Of a stretch of 64,000 nt of DNA, positions 16,506-24,984 are shown one piece after another. The stretch lies in assembly GCF_030929555.1 (NCBI RefSeq), contig NZ_JAVFVT010000011.1:1-64000 (forward strand). The letters run 5' to 3'. The stretch comes from Paenibacillus sp. LHD-117. GTDB lineage: Bacteria > Bacillota > Bacilli > Paenibacillales > Paenibacillaceae. Numbering within the stretch: position 1 is the stretch's first letter; every line of letters begins with the position of its first letter. The translations under genes and the position numbers were made by a program. Under the pieces are notes generated by a model. That model had not been told where the DNA came from and made no database searches. It saw nothing but the letters and a program-made list of their open reading frames with translations.

Positions 16506-16514
16506 TAATGTATG
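16506..16514 (-). promoter_or_regulatory. Mother-cell sigma factor -10 element for cwlJ-gerQ
   Basis: On the minus strand CATACATTA lies 54 bases before the cwlJ start and fits sigma-E (CATACAnT) or sigma-K (CATAnnnTA) -10 boxes. The -35 is not clear, so the choice between the two is open. Confidence 0.45.
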
Positions 16515-16590
16515 GAACATTAGGCGGAAAGGTTACAAAATTCAAATACAACCGAATTGTCACATTATGAGTGTCGAAATCATGAACAAA

Positions 16591-16619
16591 GGCGGTGAAC
16601 GTTGTCACCGCCAACATTT
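16591..16619 (+). other. Hairpin with T-run upstream of ctaB
   Basis: GGCGGTGA (16591-16598) pairs perfectly with TCACCGCC (16605-16612) and is followed by AACATTTTT. It looks like a terminator, but no plus-strand gene ends before it, so it may be an attenuator in the ctaB leader. Confidence 0.5.
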
Positions 16620-16699
16620 TTCGGTATGATTAGTAACGATTCAACAATGAAAGAGAGATGTTTTGCGCGTCTTGTCGCATACTCGGGAGGCTAGCTTTT

Positions 16700-17551
16700 G
16701 TGCTGAAGGATTTGATTGCGTTAACGAAACCGCGGCTGCTCCGGCTGAATATGTTTGCCGCTTTAGGCGGGTTCTGGGTAGCTTCCAAGTGGGAGCTTGA
16801 CTTCCCGCTTATGATATGGATGTTGATCGGCTCGACATTGACGATGGCTTCGGCAACCGTCGTGAACAACTACTGGGACCGCGAGCTGGACCAGAAGATG
16901 GAGCGCACGAGAAACCGCACGCTGCCGATGGGAAGAATGACGCCTGCCGCAGTGTTGGCCTACGGCATTATTTTGGGCGTCGCCGGACTTGCCATCCTGT
17001 TCGTTCTCGATCCACTTACCGGCTTCCTTGGTTTGCTCGGCTGGTTCGTGTATATCGTCATCTATACCATGTGGCTGAAGCGCAGCTCGACATGGAGCAC
17101 GTCAATCGGAGGCATTTCCGGGGCTATGCCGCCGGTAATCGGCTACTGCGCCGTAACGAACGAGGTTGACGCCGGAGCCTGGTTATTGTTCGCGCTTCTA
17201 TTCTTATGGCAGCCCGCACACTTCTGGTCGCTCGCTATCCGCAGGGTCGAAGAATACCGCGAAGCCGGGTTCCCGCTGCTGCCGGTGGTCAAAGGCGTCA
17301 AACGGACCAAGCTGCAAATGATTCCTTACGTGCTTCTGCTGCTGCCGACGGTCGTGTTGCTTTATACGTACGGGTATGCAGGCATTTATTTTTTGATCAT
17401 CTCGGCTGTGCTCAGCGTCGTATGGCTCGTTCATACGATTGGAGGCATACGTGCCGCGGATACAGAGAAGTGGGCGAAAGTTAATTTTTTGATTTCGGTT
17501 AATTATTTGATGATCGTATTTGTTGCGATGATCGCGAATACCGTGAAGTAA
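16700..17551 (+). CDS. ctaB: Protoheme IX farnesyltransferase (heme O synthase)
   Basis: A 283-residue UbiA-family membrane enzyme that adds farnesyl diphosphate to heme B, giving heme O for cytochrome oxidase. The first Asp-rich motif is NNYWDRELDQKMERTRNR. YTMWLKRSSTWSTSIGGISG, GAMPPVIGY and LFLWQPAHFWSLAI are characteristic of CyoE/CtaB. About nine TM helices are visible. The GTG at 16700 is preferred because GGGAGG lies 9 bases before it. The SCO gene follows 32 bases downstream, a common pairing for oxidase assembly. ctaA for the next step is at 40843. Confidence 0.94.
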   Translation: MLKDLIALTKPRLLRLNMFAALGGFWVASKWELDFPLMIWMLIGSTLTMASATVVNNYWDRELDQKMERTRNRTLPMGRMTPAAVLAYGIILGVAGLAILFVLDPLTGFLGLLGWFVYIVIYTMWLKRSSTWSTSIGGISGAMPPVIGYCAVTNEVDAGAWLLFALLFLWQPAHFWSLAIRRVEEYREAGFPLLPVVKGVKRTKLQMIPYVLLLLPTVVLLYTYGYAGIYFLIISAVLSVVWLVHTIGGIRAADTEKWAKVNFLISVNYLMIVFVAMIANTVK

Positions 17552-17583
17552 CGGTTGTCTTAAGGCGAGGAGGATTGGATTTT

Positions 17584-18192
17584 TTGGTGTTTTTACGGAG
17601 GCATGCGTTCAAGATAGCCGTGCTCGCGTTATGTGCGGCGATGGGCATTTATTTGTTAATTACATACGTGTGGAAGCCGGAGGCGGCGCTGCCTGTGCTG
17701 CAATCCGCTCCGGAATTCGAAATGAACGACATCGACGGCAATCCGGTTTCGCTTTCGTCCACGAACGGGAAGGTCCGGCTTGTTTACTATTATTTCGCCA
17801 ATTGTCCGGATGTGTGCCCGCCGACGACGTTCCTGCTGTCGGAAGCGCAGGACAAGCTTCGCGCGGAGGGCAAACTCGGGAGCGAGGCCGAGCTGATCTC
17901 GATCACCTTCGATCCGGAGAGGGATTCCCCGGACGCGATTCGGCAATTCGCCGAGCGGACCTCCGCGGAGCTGGACGGCTGGCATTTCCTTCGCGGAGAC
18001 GGCGACGCTACAATCGAGCTCGCGAGGAAGATGGGAGTCAGCGTTGTGAAGGATCCGGAATCGGGGACGTTCTCCCATATGAACTTGATTGTCCTGATCG
18101 ACAAGGATGGCCAAATCCGGCAGTTGATCAAAGGCAGCGACGAAAACTTGGACGCCAACTACATCGTAAATCAAGTGAACAAGCTGCTTTAA
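17584..18192 (+). CDS. SCO1/SenC-family copper chaperone for cytochrome oxidase
   Basis: A protein of about 202 residues with an N-terminal membrane anchor (AVLALCAAMGIYLLITYVW) and a thioredoxin-fold domain outside the membrane. The copper site CxxxC is seen in NCPDVCPPT and the third ligand His in TFSHMNLIVL. SCO proteins deliver copper to the CuA centre of cytochrome c oxidase. The start codon is uncertain: TTG 17584 or GTG 17587 fit the AGGAGG at 17568-17573, whereas TTG 17575 is too close to it. It is operonic with ctaB and ends at a terminator. Confidence 0.92.
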   Translation: MVFLRRHAFKIAVLALCAAMGIYLLITYVWKPEAALPVLQSAPEFEMNDIDGNPVSLSSTNGKVRLVYYYFANCPDVCPPTTFLLSEAQDKLRAEGKLGSEAELISITFDPERDSPDAIRQFAERTSAELDGWHFLRGDGDATIELARKMGVSVVKDPESGTFSHMNLIVLIDKDGQIRQLIKGSDENLDANYIVNQVNKLL

Positions 18193-18212
18193 GCTAAATA
18201 TGAAAATGCAGA

Positions 18213-18248
18213 AGGACCGTCGGGCAGCCCCGGCGGTCCTTTCTGTTA
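18213..18248 (+). terminator. Terminator of ctaB-SCO
   Basis: AGGACCGTCGG (18213-18223) pairs with CCGGCGGTCCT (18230-18240) with one T-G pair, followed by TTCTGTT. Confidence 0.82.
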
Positions 18249-18252
18249 CGTT

Positions 18253-19089
18253 TTACAAGCCGGAGAATAGCTTTACGAACTTCTCCATCGATTGCTCCAT
18301 CGCCGCTTGCATGTCGGCCATGACGTTTGAAAGATGCGGCAACTTGTCGCTTTCACCGATCGTCTTCAAATAAGCGACCGCAGCCATGGAAACTTCCGTG
18401 TTAACGTTGATTTTGCAGATGCCGTTCGCGATCGAATCGCGGATTTTGTCATCCGGCGTACCGGAGCCGCCATGCAGAACAAGCGGCACGTCGACCGCTT
18501 GCCTGATGCGTCCGAGCAGTGGAATATCAATGTTCGGCTCGCCCGTGTACATGCCGTGCACGGTGCCGATGGCCGCCGCGAGGAAGTCGACGCCCGTTTC
18601 CTGCACGAACGCGCGGGCGGAATCCGGATCGGTCAGTGCGCCGCTGCCCTCTTCCTCGTCGGAGAAGGCGCCGCGGGCGAGCGAGCCGATCTCCGCTTCC
18701 ACGGATACGCCGGCCATATGCGCGATCTCGACCATTTCCTTCGTGCGGCGAATATTTTCCTCAAGCGGATATTTGGAGCCGTCGTACATGACTGAACCGA
18801 AGCCGCAACGGATAGCCCGGATGATCGATTGTTTCTCATAAGCATGATCCAAATGGAGGGCAACCGGAATGCCGGCTTTCTCTGCGATCACCTTCACGAA
18901 CGCGCTGAACGCTTCGACATCGACGGTATCGAAGTAACGCTCGCCGAGCGCGATGATAACGGGCTGGCGCAATCTTTCGGATACGGCAACAGCCGCTTGC
19001 ACCGTTTCCATGCTGTAGACGTTAAACGCCGCTACGGCGTATCGCTTTCTGCGCGCTTCTTCAAGAATGGATCGGGTTGTTGTAAACAT
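18253..19089 (-). CDS. Class II ketose-bisphosphate aldolase
   Basis: A 278-residue zinc aldolase of the FbaA/GatY/KbaY/IolJ group, splitting a ketose phosphate into dihydroxyacetone phosphate and an aldehyde. Zinc and catalytic motifs are ALHLDHAYEK (Asp and His), VEAEIGSLARG, IGTVHGMY (His) and LVLHGGSGTPD (His and Gly loop), then KINVNTEVS. It is read away from the RpiR gene across a 322-base region full of TGTAGT/ACTACA half-sites, so it is likely part of the same regulon as the GntP/kinase operon. The true substrate is probably not fructose bisphosphate. Confidence 0.92.
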   Translation of the reverse strand: MFTTTRSILEEARRKRYAVAAFNVYSMETVQAAVAVSERLRQPVIIALGERYFDTVDVEAFSAFVKVIAEKAGIPVALHLDHAYEKQSIIRAIRCGFGSVMYDGSKYPLEENIRRTKEMVEIAHMAGVSVEAEIGSLARGAFSDEEEGSGALTDPDSARAFVQETGVDFLAAAIGTVHGMYTGEPNIDIPLLGRIRQAVDVPLVLHGGSGTPDDKIRDSIANGICKINVNTEVSMAAVAYLKTIGESDKLPHLSNVMADMQAAMEQSMEKFVKLFSGL

Positions 19090-19109
19090 CGTGTATCGAC
19101 CTCCATGTT

Positions 19110-19381
19110 TGTAGTTAAACTACATAATATTGAGTGACTACTTTGAATAATACTACATTTTAGCTACTACATCAATGTAGAAATACTACAATCTCGAATG
19201 GTGCACTCTGCCGAATCATCAATAAACAGTACCAAAGGGGTCGAAAATAGGCGGATTTCCATACACATTAGATGAAGTAATTGTTTTTCGAATGTAGTAT
19301 AATGAATCTGTCGAGAAAAAAGACAACAAAAAAGTAGTAAAAATACATTGATATAGTTTCAAACATGTAGTATTATTACAT
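19110..19381. promoter_or_regulatory. Cluster of TGTAGT/ACTACA operator half-sites (RpiR-type)
   Basis: The divergent region between the aldolase and rpiR genes is AT-rich. It holds TGTAGTTAAACTACA (19110-19124, perfect 7-1-7 palindrome), CTACATCAATGTAG (19167-19180, perfect 6-2-6), an imperfect ATGTAGTATTATTACAT (19365-19381) next to the rpiR ribosome site, and single half-sites near 19153, 19186, 19293 and 19334. Repeats on this scale beside an RpiR gene point to its own operators controlling both directions. Confidence 0.65.
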
Positions 19382-19411
19382 CACGGCCGAAAGTGAGGAT
19401 CGATCACGAAC

Positions 19412-20257
19412 ATGGCAACTTTTCAACATCGAATTAAAGCTTTGGAGAAAGAGTTAACCAATTCCGATCGAAAAATTTGGGGTGTTCTTGCAGAAAACGA
19501 AAAACCTTTCCTGTTATCGATGAACGAACTGTCCAAGTTAAGCGGCGTAAGCGAACCAAGCGTCGTACGGTTTTACCGCAAGCTTGGCTACACGAGCTAT
19601 CAGGAGCTCAAGGTTGCGCTCGCTCAGGAAATGTCGGCGGATAACGAAGCCAGCAGCATTTACGAGCAAATTTCCATGACGGATACGGCGGAAGAAGTGT
19701 TCGAGAAGGTGCTCGACCAGACGATCGCCGCATTCCAGACTACGAAACACATGATCAATTACAAAGCGCTTCACCGCGTGGGAGAGATCATGGCGGAAGC
19801 CAAACGGCTTTATTTTTTCGGACAAGGCGTATCGGGTATTATCGCTTCGGATGCGGCACACAAATTTTTGAGGCTGGGCATGAACGCGATCGTGATGACG
19901 GATTTGCACATGGAAGCGATTGCGGCGTCGCATATGAATGCGGGAGATGTTATATTCGCCGTCTCGCATTCGGGAGAAACGATCGGGCTGCTCAACGTTC
20001 TGCAACAGGCTAAGGAGAAGGGCGTCAGAATTATTGTCATTACCGGCTTTGCCAAGTCATCGATCGCCCATGTCGCGGAAGAACTGCTCGTAACGAGCTC
20101 CAATGAGACGGATTACCGTTCCGATGCCATGATCAGCCGAATCGTGCAGCTGGCGATCATAGACAGCTTGTATGTCATATCCGTTCTGCGCAAGGGGAAA
20201 GCCGGCATCGACGCGGTCAACGCGTCCCGTCTGGCGGTGGCGAAGCTCAAAACATAA
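19412..20257 (+). CDS. MurR/RpiR-family transcriptional regulator (HTH + SIS)
   Basis: A 281-residue regulator. The N-terminal HTH_6 domain (residues about 1-78) has MNELSKLSGVSEPSVVRFYR as recognition region. The C-terminal SIS domain (about 110-250) has LYFFGQGVSGIIASDAAHKF, FAVSHSGETIGLLNVL and IVITGFAKSSIAHVA, which bind sugar phosphates. It is first in the run rpiR-dehydrogenase-gntP-kinase and divergent from the aldolase. Its likely sites are the palindromes at 19110-19381. The inducer is probably a phosphorylated intermediate of the locus. Confidence 0.94.
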   Translation: MATFQHRIKALEKELTNSDRKIWGVLAENEKPFLLSMNELSKLSGVSEPSVVRFYRKLGYTSYQELKVALAQEMSADNEASSIYEQISMTDTAEEVFEKVLDQTIAAFQTTKHMINYKALHRVGEIMAEAKRLYFFGQGVSGIIASDAAHKFLRLGMNAIVMTDLHMEAIAASHMNAGDVIFAVSHSGETIGLLNVLQQAKEKGVRIIVITGFAKSSIAHVAEELLVTSSNETDYRSDAMISRIVQLAIIDSLYVISVLRKGKAGIDAVNASRLAVAKLKT

Positions 20258-20283
20258 CAACATGGGTATACGGAGGTCAACCA

Positions 20284-21357
20284 ATGAAAATATTAACATT
20301 CGGAGACGCTATGATTCGCGGCGAACAATTCACGAAGGCAGCCGGCATGCTCGGCGATCACGAAATCGTGACGACGGATTGGGAAGCCGATTGGGGCAAG
20401 CTGCAGAACCGTCGTCTCGTCATCGAGCAGCAAGGTCCCGCGGTTGAGGAAGTGCCGCAGATGTTCAAGGACAACAAGGACGCGGATATGGTGCTCGGTC
20501 TGTTCGGACCGTTCTCGGCGGAAGGTATGGATGCTTTCGACGACCTAAAGCTGATAGGAGTTGCCCGTGCCGGCACCGAGAATGTAGATGTAAAAGCGGC
20601 TACCGAACGCGATATTGTTGTCGTTCACGTCATGGGCCGCAACGCGCAAGCCGTATCCGACTTCGCGATCGGCCTGATGCTGAACGAATCGAGGAACATC
20701 GCTCGCGCCCATCATTCGATCAAAAACGGCGAGTGGCGCAAAACATTCAGCAATTCGGATTATATTCCGGAGCTGAAGGGCAAGAAGGTCGGACTAGTCG
20801 GCTTCGGATATATCGGCCGCCTTGTCGCGAAGAAATTAAGCGGCTTCGACGTCGAAGTGATCGTATTCGATCCTTATGTGAAGCCGGAATCGATCGACAT
20901 GCCGCATGTTACGATCGTGGACAAAGAAACGTTGTTCCGCGAGGCGGATTTTATATCGCTGCATGCCCGTCTGACCGAAGAGAATCATCATATGGTCAGC
21001 CGGAGCGAGCTGGCGATGATGAAGCCAACCGCATATCTGGTCAACTGCGCCCGTTCGGGCTTGATCGATACGGACGCGCTTGTCGAAGCTTTGAAGAACA
21101 AACAAATTGCGGGAGCGGGGCTGGACGTATTCGACATCGAGCCGCTTGAGGAAGGCAATCCGCTGCGCGAGCTGGACAACGTGACGCTTACGACCCATAT
21201 CGCCGGCACGACTTCCGATGCTCTGATGCAATCTCCATTCTTGCTGGCGGAAGAAGTGAAGAAGGTGCTGGAGACGGGCCATGCAAGCTGGGTCAAAAAC
21301 CCGGAAGTGTTGAGTCGTCCGAAAGTGAAGCAATGGATTGAATCTTTGCAATCTTAA
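20284..21357 (+). CDS. D-isomer-specific 2-hydroxyacid dehydrogenase
   Basis: A 357-residue NAD-dependent dehydrogenase. The Rossmann motif is KVGLVGFGYIGRLVAKKL. The catalytic triad is visible as Arg in VNCARSGLID, Glu in DVFDIEPLEEG and His in TLTTHIAGTTSD. ISLHARLTEENHHMVSRSE is the usual linker. It is longer than the 310-330 residues common for the family, with an extended N-terminal domain. It probably oxidises a 2-hydroxy sugar acid, or its phosphate, taken up by the GntP permease. It follows rpiR by 26 bases with an AGGTCAACCA ribosome region. Confidence 0.92.
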   Translation: MKILTFGDAMIRGEQFTKAAGMLGDHEIVTTDWEADWGKLQNRRLVIEQQGPAVEEVPQMFKDNKDADMVLGLFGPFSAEGMDAFDDLKLIGVARAGTENVDVKAATERDIVVVHVMGRNAQAVSDFAIGLMLNESRNIARAHHSIKNGEWRKTFSNSDYIPELKGKKVGLVGFGYIGRLVAKKLSGFDVEVIVFDPYVKPESIDMPHVTIVDKETLFREADFISLHARLTEENHHMVSRSELAMMKPTAYLVNCARSGLIDTDALVEALKNKQIAGAGLDVFDIEPLEEGNPLRELDNVTLTTHIAGTTSDALMQSPFLLAEEVKKVLETGHASWVKNPEVLSRPKVKQWIESLQS

Positions 21358-21364
21358 TAACTAG

Positions 21365-21404
21365 CTTTCGACAGACGGAATTTCATTATTCTGTCTGTCG
21401 GAAG
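21365..21404 (+). other. Intercistronic hairpin before gntP
   Basis: A 17-bp stem with two wobble pairs (21365-21381 with 21388-21404) and a 6-base loop lies just after the dehydrogenase stop. It has no T-run. It may stabilise the upstream message or partly end transcription, giving gntP-kinase separate control. Confidence 0.6.
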
Positions 21405-21434
21405 CAACATTTAATCTCCATAAAGGCATAATAT

Positions 21435-21448
21435 TGAAACCGCTTACA
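21435..21448 (+). promoter_or_regulatory. Perfect cre (CcpA site) upstream of gntP
   Basis: TGAAACCGCTTACA fits the Bacillus cre consensus TGWAAnCGnTnWCA at every position. It ends directly before the gntP ribosome site (AAAGGAGCG). Position and sequence indicate catabolite repression, either of a local promoter or as a roadblock. Confidence 0.8.
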
Positions 21449-21462
21449 AAGGAGCGATTATC

Positions 21463-22809
21463 ATGAGTGAAAACCTTCAATTATTACTGTACGCAGTTAT
21501 CTCTATCGTCGGACTCATTATTTTGATCGGCAAATTCAAGCTCAATCCGTTTATCTCGCTCGTCATCGCCGGCTTGGCCATGGGTCTTATGTCGGGCATG
21601 AAGCTTGGCGAAATCGCGACGGCTTACCAGACGGGAGCAGGCAACATTATGGCCACGATCGCGATCATTCTCGGTCTCGGCACGATGCTCGGCAAGCTAA
21701 TGGCTGAATCCGGCGGCGCCGAACGGATCGCAAGAACGATGATTTCGAGGTTCGGCGAGAAAAAAGTCCATTGGATCATGCTGATCGTTGCGTTTATTTG
21801 CGGCATTCCGGTATTTTTGCAAGTCGGCGTTGTTCTTCTTATCCCTCTTGTCTATACGCTTGCCCGCTCGACAGGAACGTCCCTCATCAAGATCGGCGTC
21901 GCCATGCTTGCCGGCGTTGCCGTCGTGCACAGCTTGGTGCCCCCGCATGCGGCGGCTATGGCCGTTATCGGCATTCTGAAAGCAGATGTCGGCATGACGC
22001 TTCTGTATTCGATCATCGTCGGTTTCCCAGCGGCGATCATTGCCGGCCCGCTGTACGGCAGCTGGATTGCGAAACGGGTTAATCCAGAAGTGTCCAAAGA
22101 GCTGATGGGCCAATTCGGCGGCAGCGAAAACGACGAAAAAAATCTGCCCGGCTTTGGCATCACGATGTTTACCATCTTGCTTCCGATTATTTTGATGCTG
22201 ATCAAAACCGCTGTCGACCTATCGTTGCCGGATGGACATGGTGCCCGCACATTAATGTCGTTCATCGGCCATCCGATTACATCGCTCTTGATCTCGCTGG
22301 TTGTCGCTATGTTCACGTTCGGATTCGCTCGCGGCATGAAGGCCAAGCAAATGTCAGACATGCTGAACGATTGCTTGTCCCCAACCGCGTCGATCCTGCT
22401 CATTATCGCGGCAGGCGGCGGCTTCAACGCCGTGCTGGTTACAAGCGGCGTAGGCGAGGCTATCGCATCGTACGCTTCGGCTTTGAACTTGTCGGTACTC
22501 CTTCTTGGCTTTGCTATCGCCGGCCTCATTCGCGCTTCGATCGGCTCCGCTACAGTTTCGATGACGACGGCGGCAGGCATTGTTCTCCCGATCGCGGAGA
22601 TGTCGCCGGGTACAAACATGGAGCTTCTGGTGCTCGCGATCGGCGCAGGCTCGATTATGCTAAGTCATGTGAACGACTCCGGCTTCTGGCTCGTGAAGCA
22701 ATACTTTAACATGACGGTCTCGGAGACGTTGAAGACTTGGACAGTCATGATGACGATTATGTCGTTTGCGGCGTTCGCGATGGTTCTGTTGATGAGCATG
22801 ATTGTTTGA
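21463..22809 (+). CDS. GntP-family gluconate/sugar-acid permease
   Basis: A 448-residue proton symporter with about 12 TM helices, in the GntP family (gluconate, fructuronate, serine and related acids). Recognisable segments include LNPFISLVIAGLAMGLMSGM, TLGKLMAESGG-like GTMLGKLMAESGGAERIA, VHSLVPPHAAAMAVIGIL and GAGSIMLSHVNDSGFWLV, the last two being strong GntP signatures. It lies behind a perfect cre and before an FGGY kinase, so uptake is followed by phosphorylation. The exact acid is unknown. Confidence 0.95.
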   Translation: MSENLQLLLYAVISIVGLIILIGKFKLNPFISLVIAGLAMGLMSGMKLGEIATAYQTGAGNIMATIAIILGLGTMLGKLMAESGGAERIARTMISRFGEKKVHWIMLIVAFICGIPVFLQVGVVLLIPLVYTLARSTGTSLIKIGVAMLAGVAVVHSLVPPHAAAMAVIGILKADVGMTLLYSIIVGFPAAIIAGPLYGSWIAKRVNPEVSKELMGQFGGSENDEKNLPGFGITMFTILLPIILMLIKTAVDLSLPDGHGARTLMSFIGHPITSLLISLVVAMFTFGFARGMKAKQMSDMLNDCLSPTASILLIIAAGGGFNAVLVTSGVGEAIASYASALNLSVLLLGFAIAGLIRASIGSATVSMTTAAGIVLPIAEMSPGTNMELLVLAIGAGSIMLSHVNDSGFWLVKQYFNMTVSETLKTWTVMMTIMSFAAFAMVLLMSMIV

Positions 22810-22881
22810 TTGCGAGCGGGTTGATTACAATATCCGATAGTTAAGCAACATAAATGTATGGAACAAGGAGGAGACACCGCT

Positions 22882-24471
22882 ATGACTGAACAAAAAAAAG
22901 TTCTCCCTTTGGCAATGGTTATCGATTTGGGAACGACCGGCGGGCGCATCGCGCTCGTCGATTCCGCGGGAACGATACAAGCGATGTCCTATCGGGAATA
23001 CAGCAGCATCTTTCATTCGCCGACGGTGATCGACCATGATCCCGAGACATGGCTGTGGTCCATCCGGGAGAATGCCGCGGAGCTTAAGCGAAAGGTGCCC
23101 GAGCTGTTCCCGCTCATTCAAGCGGTAACCGTCACAAGCCAACGGGCAACCTTTATCCCCGTCGACGCGAAGGGCAAGCCGATCGCGCATGCGATTCTGT
23201 GGCAGGACAAACGTTCCGTCAAGGAAGCCGCTTATTTGAGAGAGACGATCGGGGAGCAGACGATCTTTGCCAAGACGGGTCTGAAGATCGACCCTTACTT
23301 CTCTTTGCCGAAGCTTCTGTGGCTTCGCAGCGAGCGTGCGGAAATCTATGAGACAGCCGCATATTTTCTTAGCGTCCACGACTTCGCGATTTTTGCGCTG
23401 ACAGGCGAATTCAAGACGGATTGGACGCAGGCTTCGCGCACGATGCTATTCAACATTCACGAATTCGCTTGGGATGAAGAGCTGGCGGGCATGGTGAACA
23501 TCGACCTTGGCAAAATGCCAAAGGCTTACCCGACCGGCACGATTGCAGGGCCCGTAACGGCGGAAGCCGCGGAAGCATATGGCATTCCCGCGGGATTGCC
23601 CGTCGTCATGTCGGGCGGAGACCAGCAATGCGCGGCGCTCGGCGTCGGCGCGATCGAGCCGGGCATCGTCAAGGTGACGACCGGCACAGGTTCGTTCGTC
23701 GTTGCGCCAACGGACAAGCCGATCACTTCGCCGGAGCATAAAGTCGTCTGCAGCACTTCCGCCGTGCCTGGCCAGTGGATCATTGAAGCCGGGATCTTCA
23801 CGAGCGGCTCGACGTACCGTTGGCTCAGAGACTTATTGGTCGACGATCGCTCTTACGAGAAGCTGAACGAGCTGGCGCTCGCATCGGTACCCGGAGCGAA
23901 CGGCGTGCTGCATGTGCCGCATTATGCGGGAAGTGCCGCTCCGTACTGGAACGCTGACGCGACCGGCGTCCTGATGGGCGTCTCGCTCGGAACGAGTCGG
24001 GCGGATATCGTACGAGCCTATTTGGAAGGCATCTGCTTCGAGGTGAACAAAAACTTGCGCATTATCGATTCGATCCTGCAGCAAGAGGAGGACGCCGAAT
24101 ACAAACGTCTGTCGGCAATTCACGTCTGCGGCGGGTTGGTTCAATTCGATCTGTTCAACCAGATCCAAGCCGATATTTTCGGCATTGTCGTCATTCCAAA
24201 CACGACGGAGCAAGGCAGCGCGGTCGGCGCCGCCATGAACGCTTTTACGTCGATTGGCGTATTCGCCGACTTGAAGGAAGCGCACCGCGCGATGAGCCAG
24301 CTGGACATGACGCGGATGAAGACGACGAATCGCGGGCTGAAGGCCGTCTACGCGGAGATGTCCGCTCTTCACGATGCGCTCTATCATTCCTTGAACAACA
24401 ACGATATGTACGCAAGGCTGAAGCAAACGGCTTCCCGATTTGGCGAAGCGCTGGAAGACCAGCTCAATTAA
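22882..24471 (+). CDS. FGGY-family carbohydrate kinase
   Basis: A 529-residue sugar kinase of the gluconate/xylulose/AI-2 kinase fold. The phosphate motif is MVIDLGTTGGRIALVD at the N-terminus. VTSQRATFIPVD and WQDKR carry sugar-binding residues, SGGDQQCAALGVG and VKVTTGTGSFVV belong to the FGGY core, and the C-terminal CGGLVQFDLFNQIQADIFG is the second signature. ATG 22882 follows AAGGAGG; the ATG at 22858 would place the ribosome site inside the gene. It overlaps the convergent yusF-like gene by 4 bases at the end. It is last of the sugar-acid operon. Confidence 0.94.
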   Translation: MTEQKKVLPLAMVIDLGTTGGRIALVDSAGTIQAMSYREYSSIFHSPTVIDHDPETWLWSIRENAAELKRKVPELFPLIQAVTVTSQRATFIPVDAKGKPIAHAILWQDKRSVKEAAYLRETIGEQTIFAKTGLKIDPYFSLPKLLWLRSERAEIYETAAYFLSVHDFAIFALTGEFKTDWTQASRTMLFNIHEFAWDEELAGMVNIDLGKMPKAYPTGTIAGPVTAEAAEAYGIPAGLPVVMSGGDQQCAALGVGAIEPGIVKVTTGTGSFVVAPTDKPITSPEHKVVCSTSAVPGQWIIEAGIFTSGSTYRWLRDLLVDDRSYEKLNELALASVPGANGVLHVPHYAGSAAPYWNADATGVLMGVSLGTSRADIVRAYLEGICFEVNKNLRIIDSILQQEEDAEYKRLSAIHVCGGLVQFDLFNQIQADIFGIVVIPNTTEQGSAVGAAMNAFTSIGVFADLKEAHRAMSQLDMTRMKTTNRGLKAVYAEMSALHDALYHSLNNNDMYARLKQTASRFGEALEDQLN

Positions 24472-24839
24472 AAATCGTCTTTGCTCCACTCGGAAGCGGG
24501 ATCGAGCGCGGGATACACGATATGCGCGTCGAGGCCCGCTTTTTCCAATTGCTCAATCAAATATTCTACGGGCGTATGCTCGACGCCGGAATAACCTTTG
24601 CGCGTGTAGATGTGTTCCGCGTCGGGAAACAGATCGCTTAACATGCCTCGGATGCGGCGGCCGGAGGAATCGTTATCCGTGAAAACGTAGATCTGGCGGT
24701 CGCCAGCCTCCTTGAGGAGCTTCTCAAGCTGCAAGGTCCCTGGCGTACCGTACGTGCATAGGATCATGATTCGGTCATCCAGCACGCGCCGCAGTCTGCT
24801 CCGGTCATTTTTCCCCTCTACCACGATGGCAACGTCCAT
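24468..24839 (-). CDS. yusF: Toprim-domain protein (YusF/RnmV-like)
   Basis: A 123-residue protein consisting almost entirely of a Toprim domain, as in small primase/RNase M5-like proteins. The acidic motifs are AIVVEGKNDRSRL (catalytic Glu) and YVFTDNDSSGRRIRG (Asp-x-Asp), with HTPVEYLIEQL near the end. Length and motifs match Bacillus YusF. RNase M5 is longer and has a C-terminal RNA-binding part that is missing here. Nucleic-acid cleavage or nucleotidyl transfer is likely but unproven. It lies downstream of the yjcZ-like gene, separated by a strong terminator. Confidence 0.88.
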   Translation of the reverse strand: MDVAIVVEGKNDRSRLRRVLDDRIMILCTYGTPGTLQLEKLLKEAGDRQIYVFTDNDSSGRRIRGMLSDLFPDAEHIYTRKGYSGVEHTPVEYLIEQLEKAGLDAHIVYPALDPASEWSKDDF

Positions 24840-24904
24840 CCCGATCCCTCCAATCGCTACTTCTATATTAATGCTTAGTGTACCATACGGACAGCCCTCT
24901 CAAA

Positions 24905-24954
24905 CAAGAAGGCCGCCTCTCGGCGCGGACGAGCGTCTGCGCCGAGAGGCGGCC
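24905..24954 (-). terminator. Terminator of the YjcZ-like gene
   Basis: A perfect 16-bp GC-rich stem (24911-24926 with 24939-24954) with a 12-base loop. On the minus strand the following bases are TTCTTGTTT. Confidence 0.88.
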
Positions 24955-24984
24955 ACATGCGATTAAAGGACCATCATATCGGAA

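Noticed and set aside
24468..24839. RNase M5 (rnmV)
   Set aside because: The Toprim motifs fit, but the protein lacks the C-terminal RNA-binding extension and its length matches YusF.
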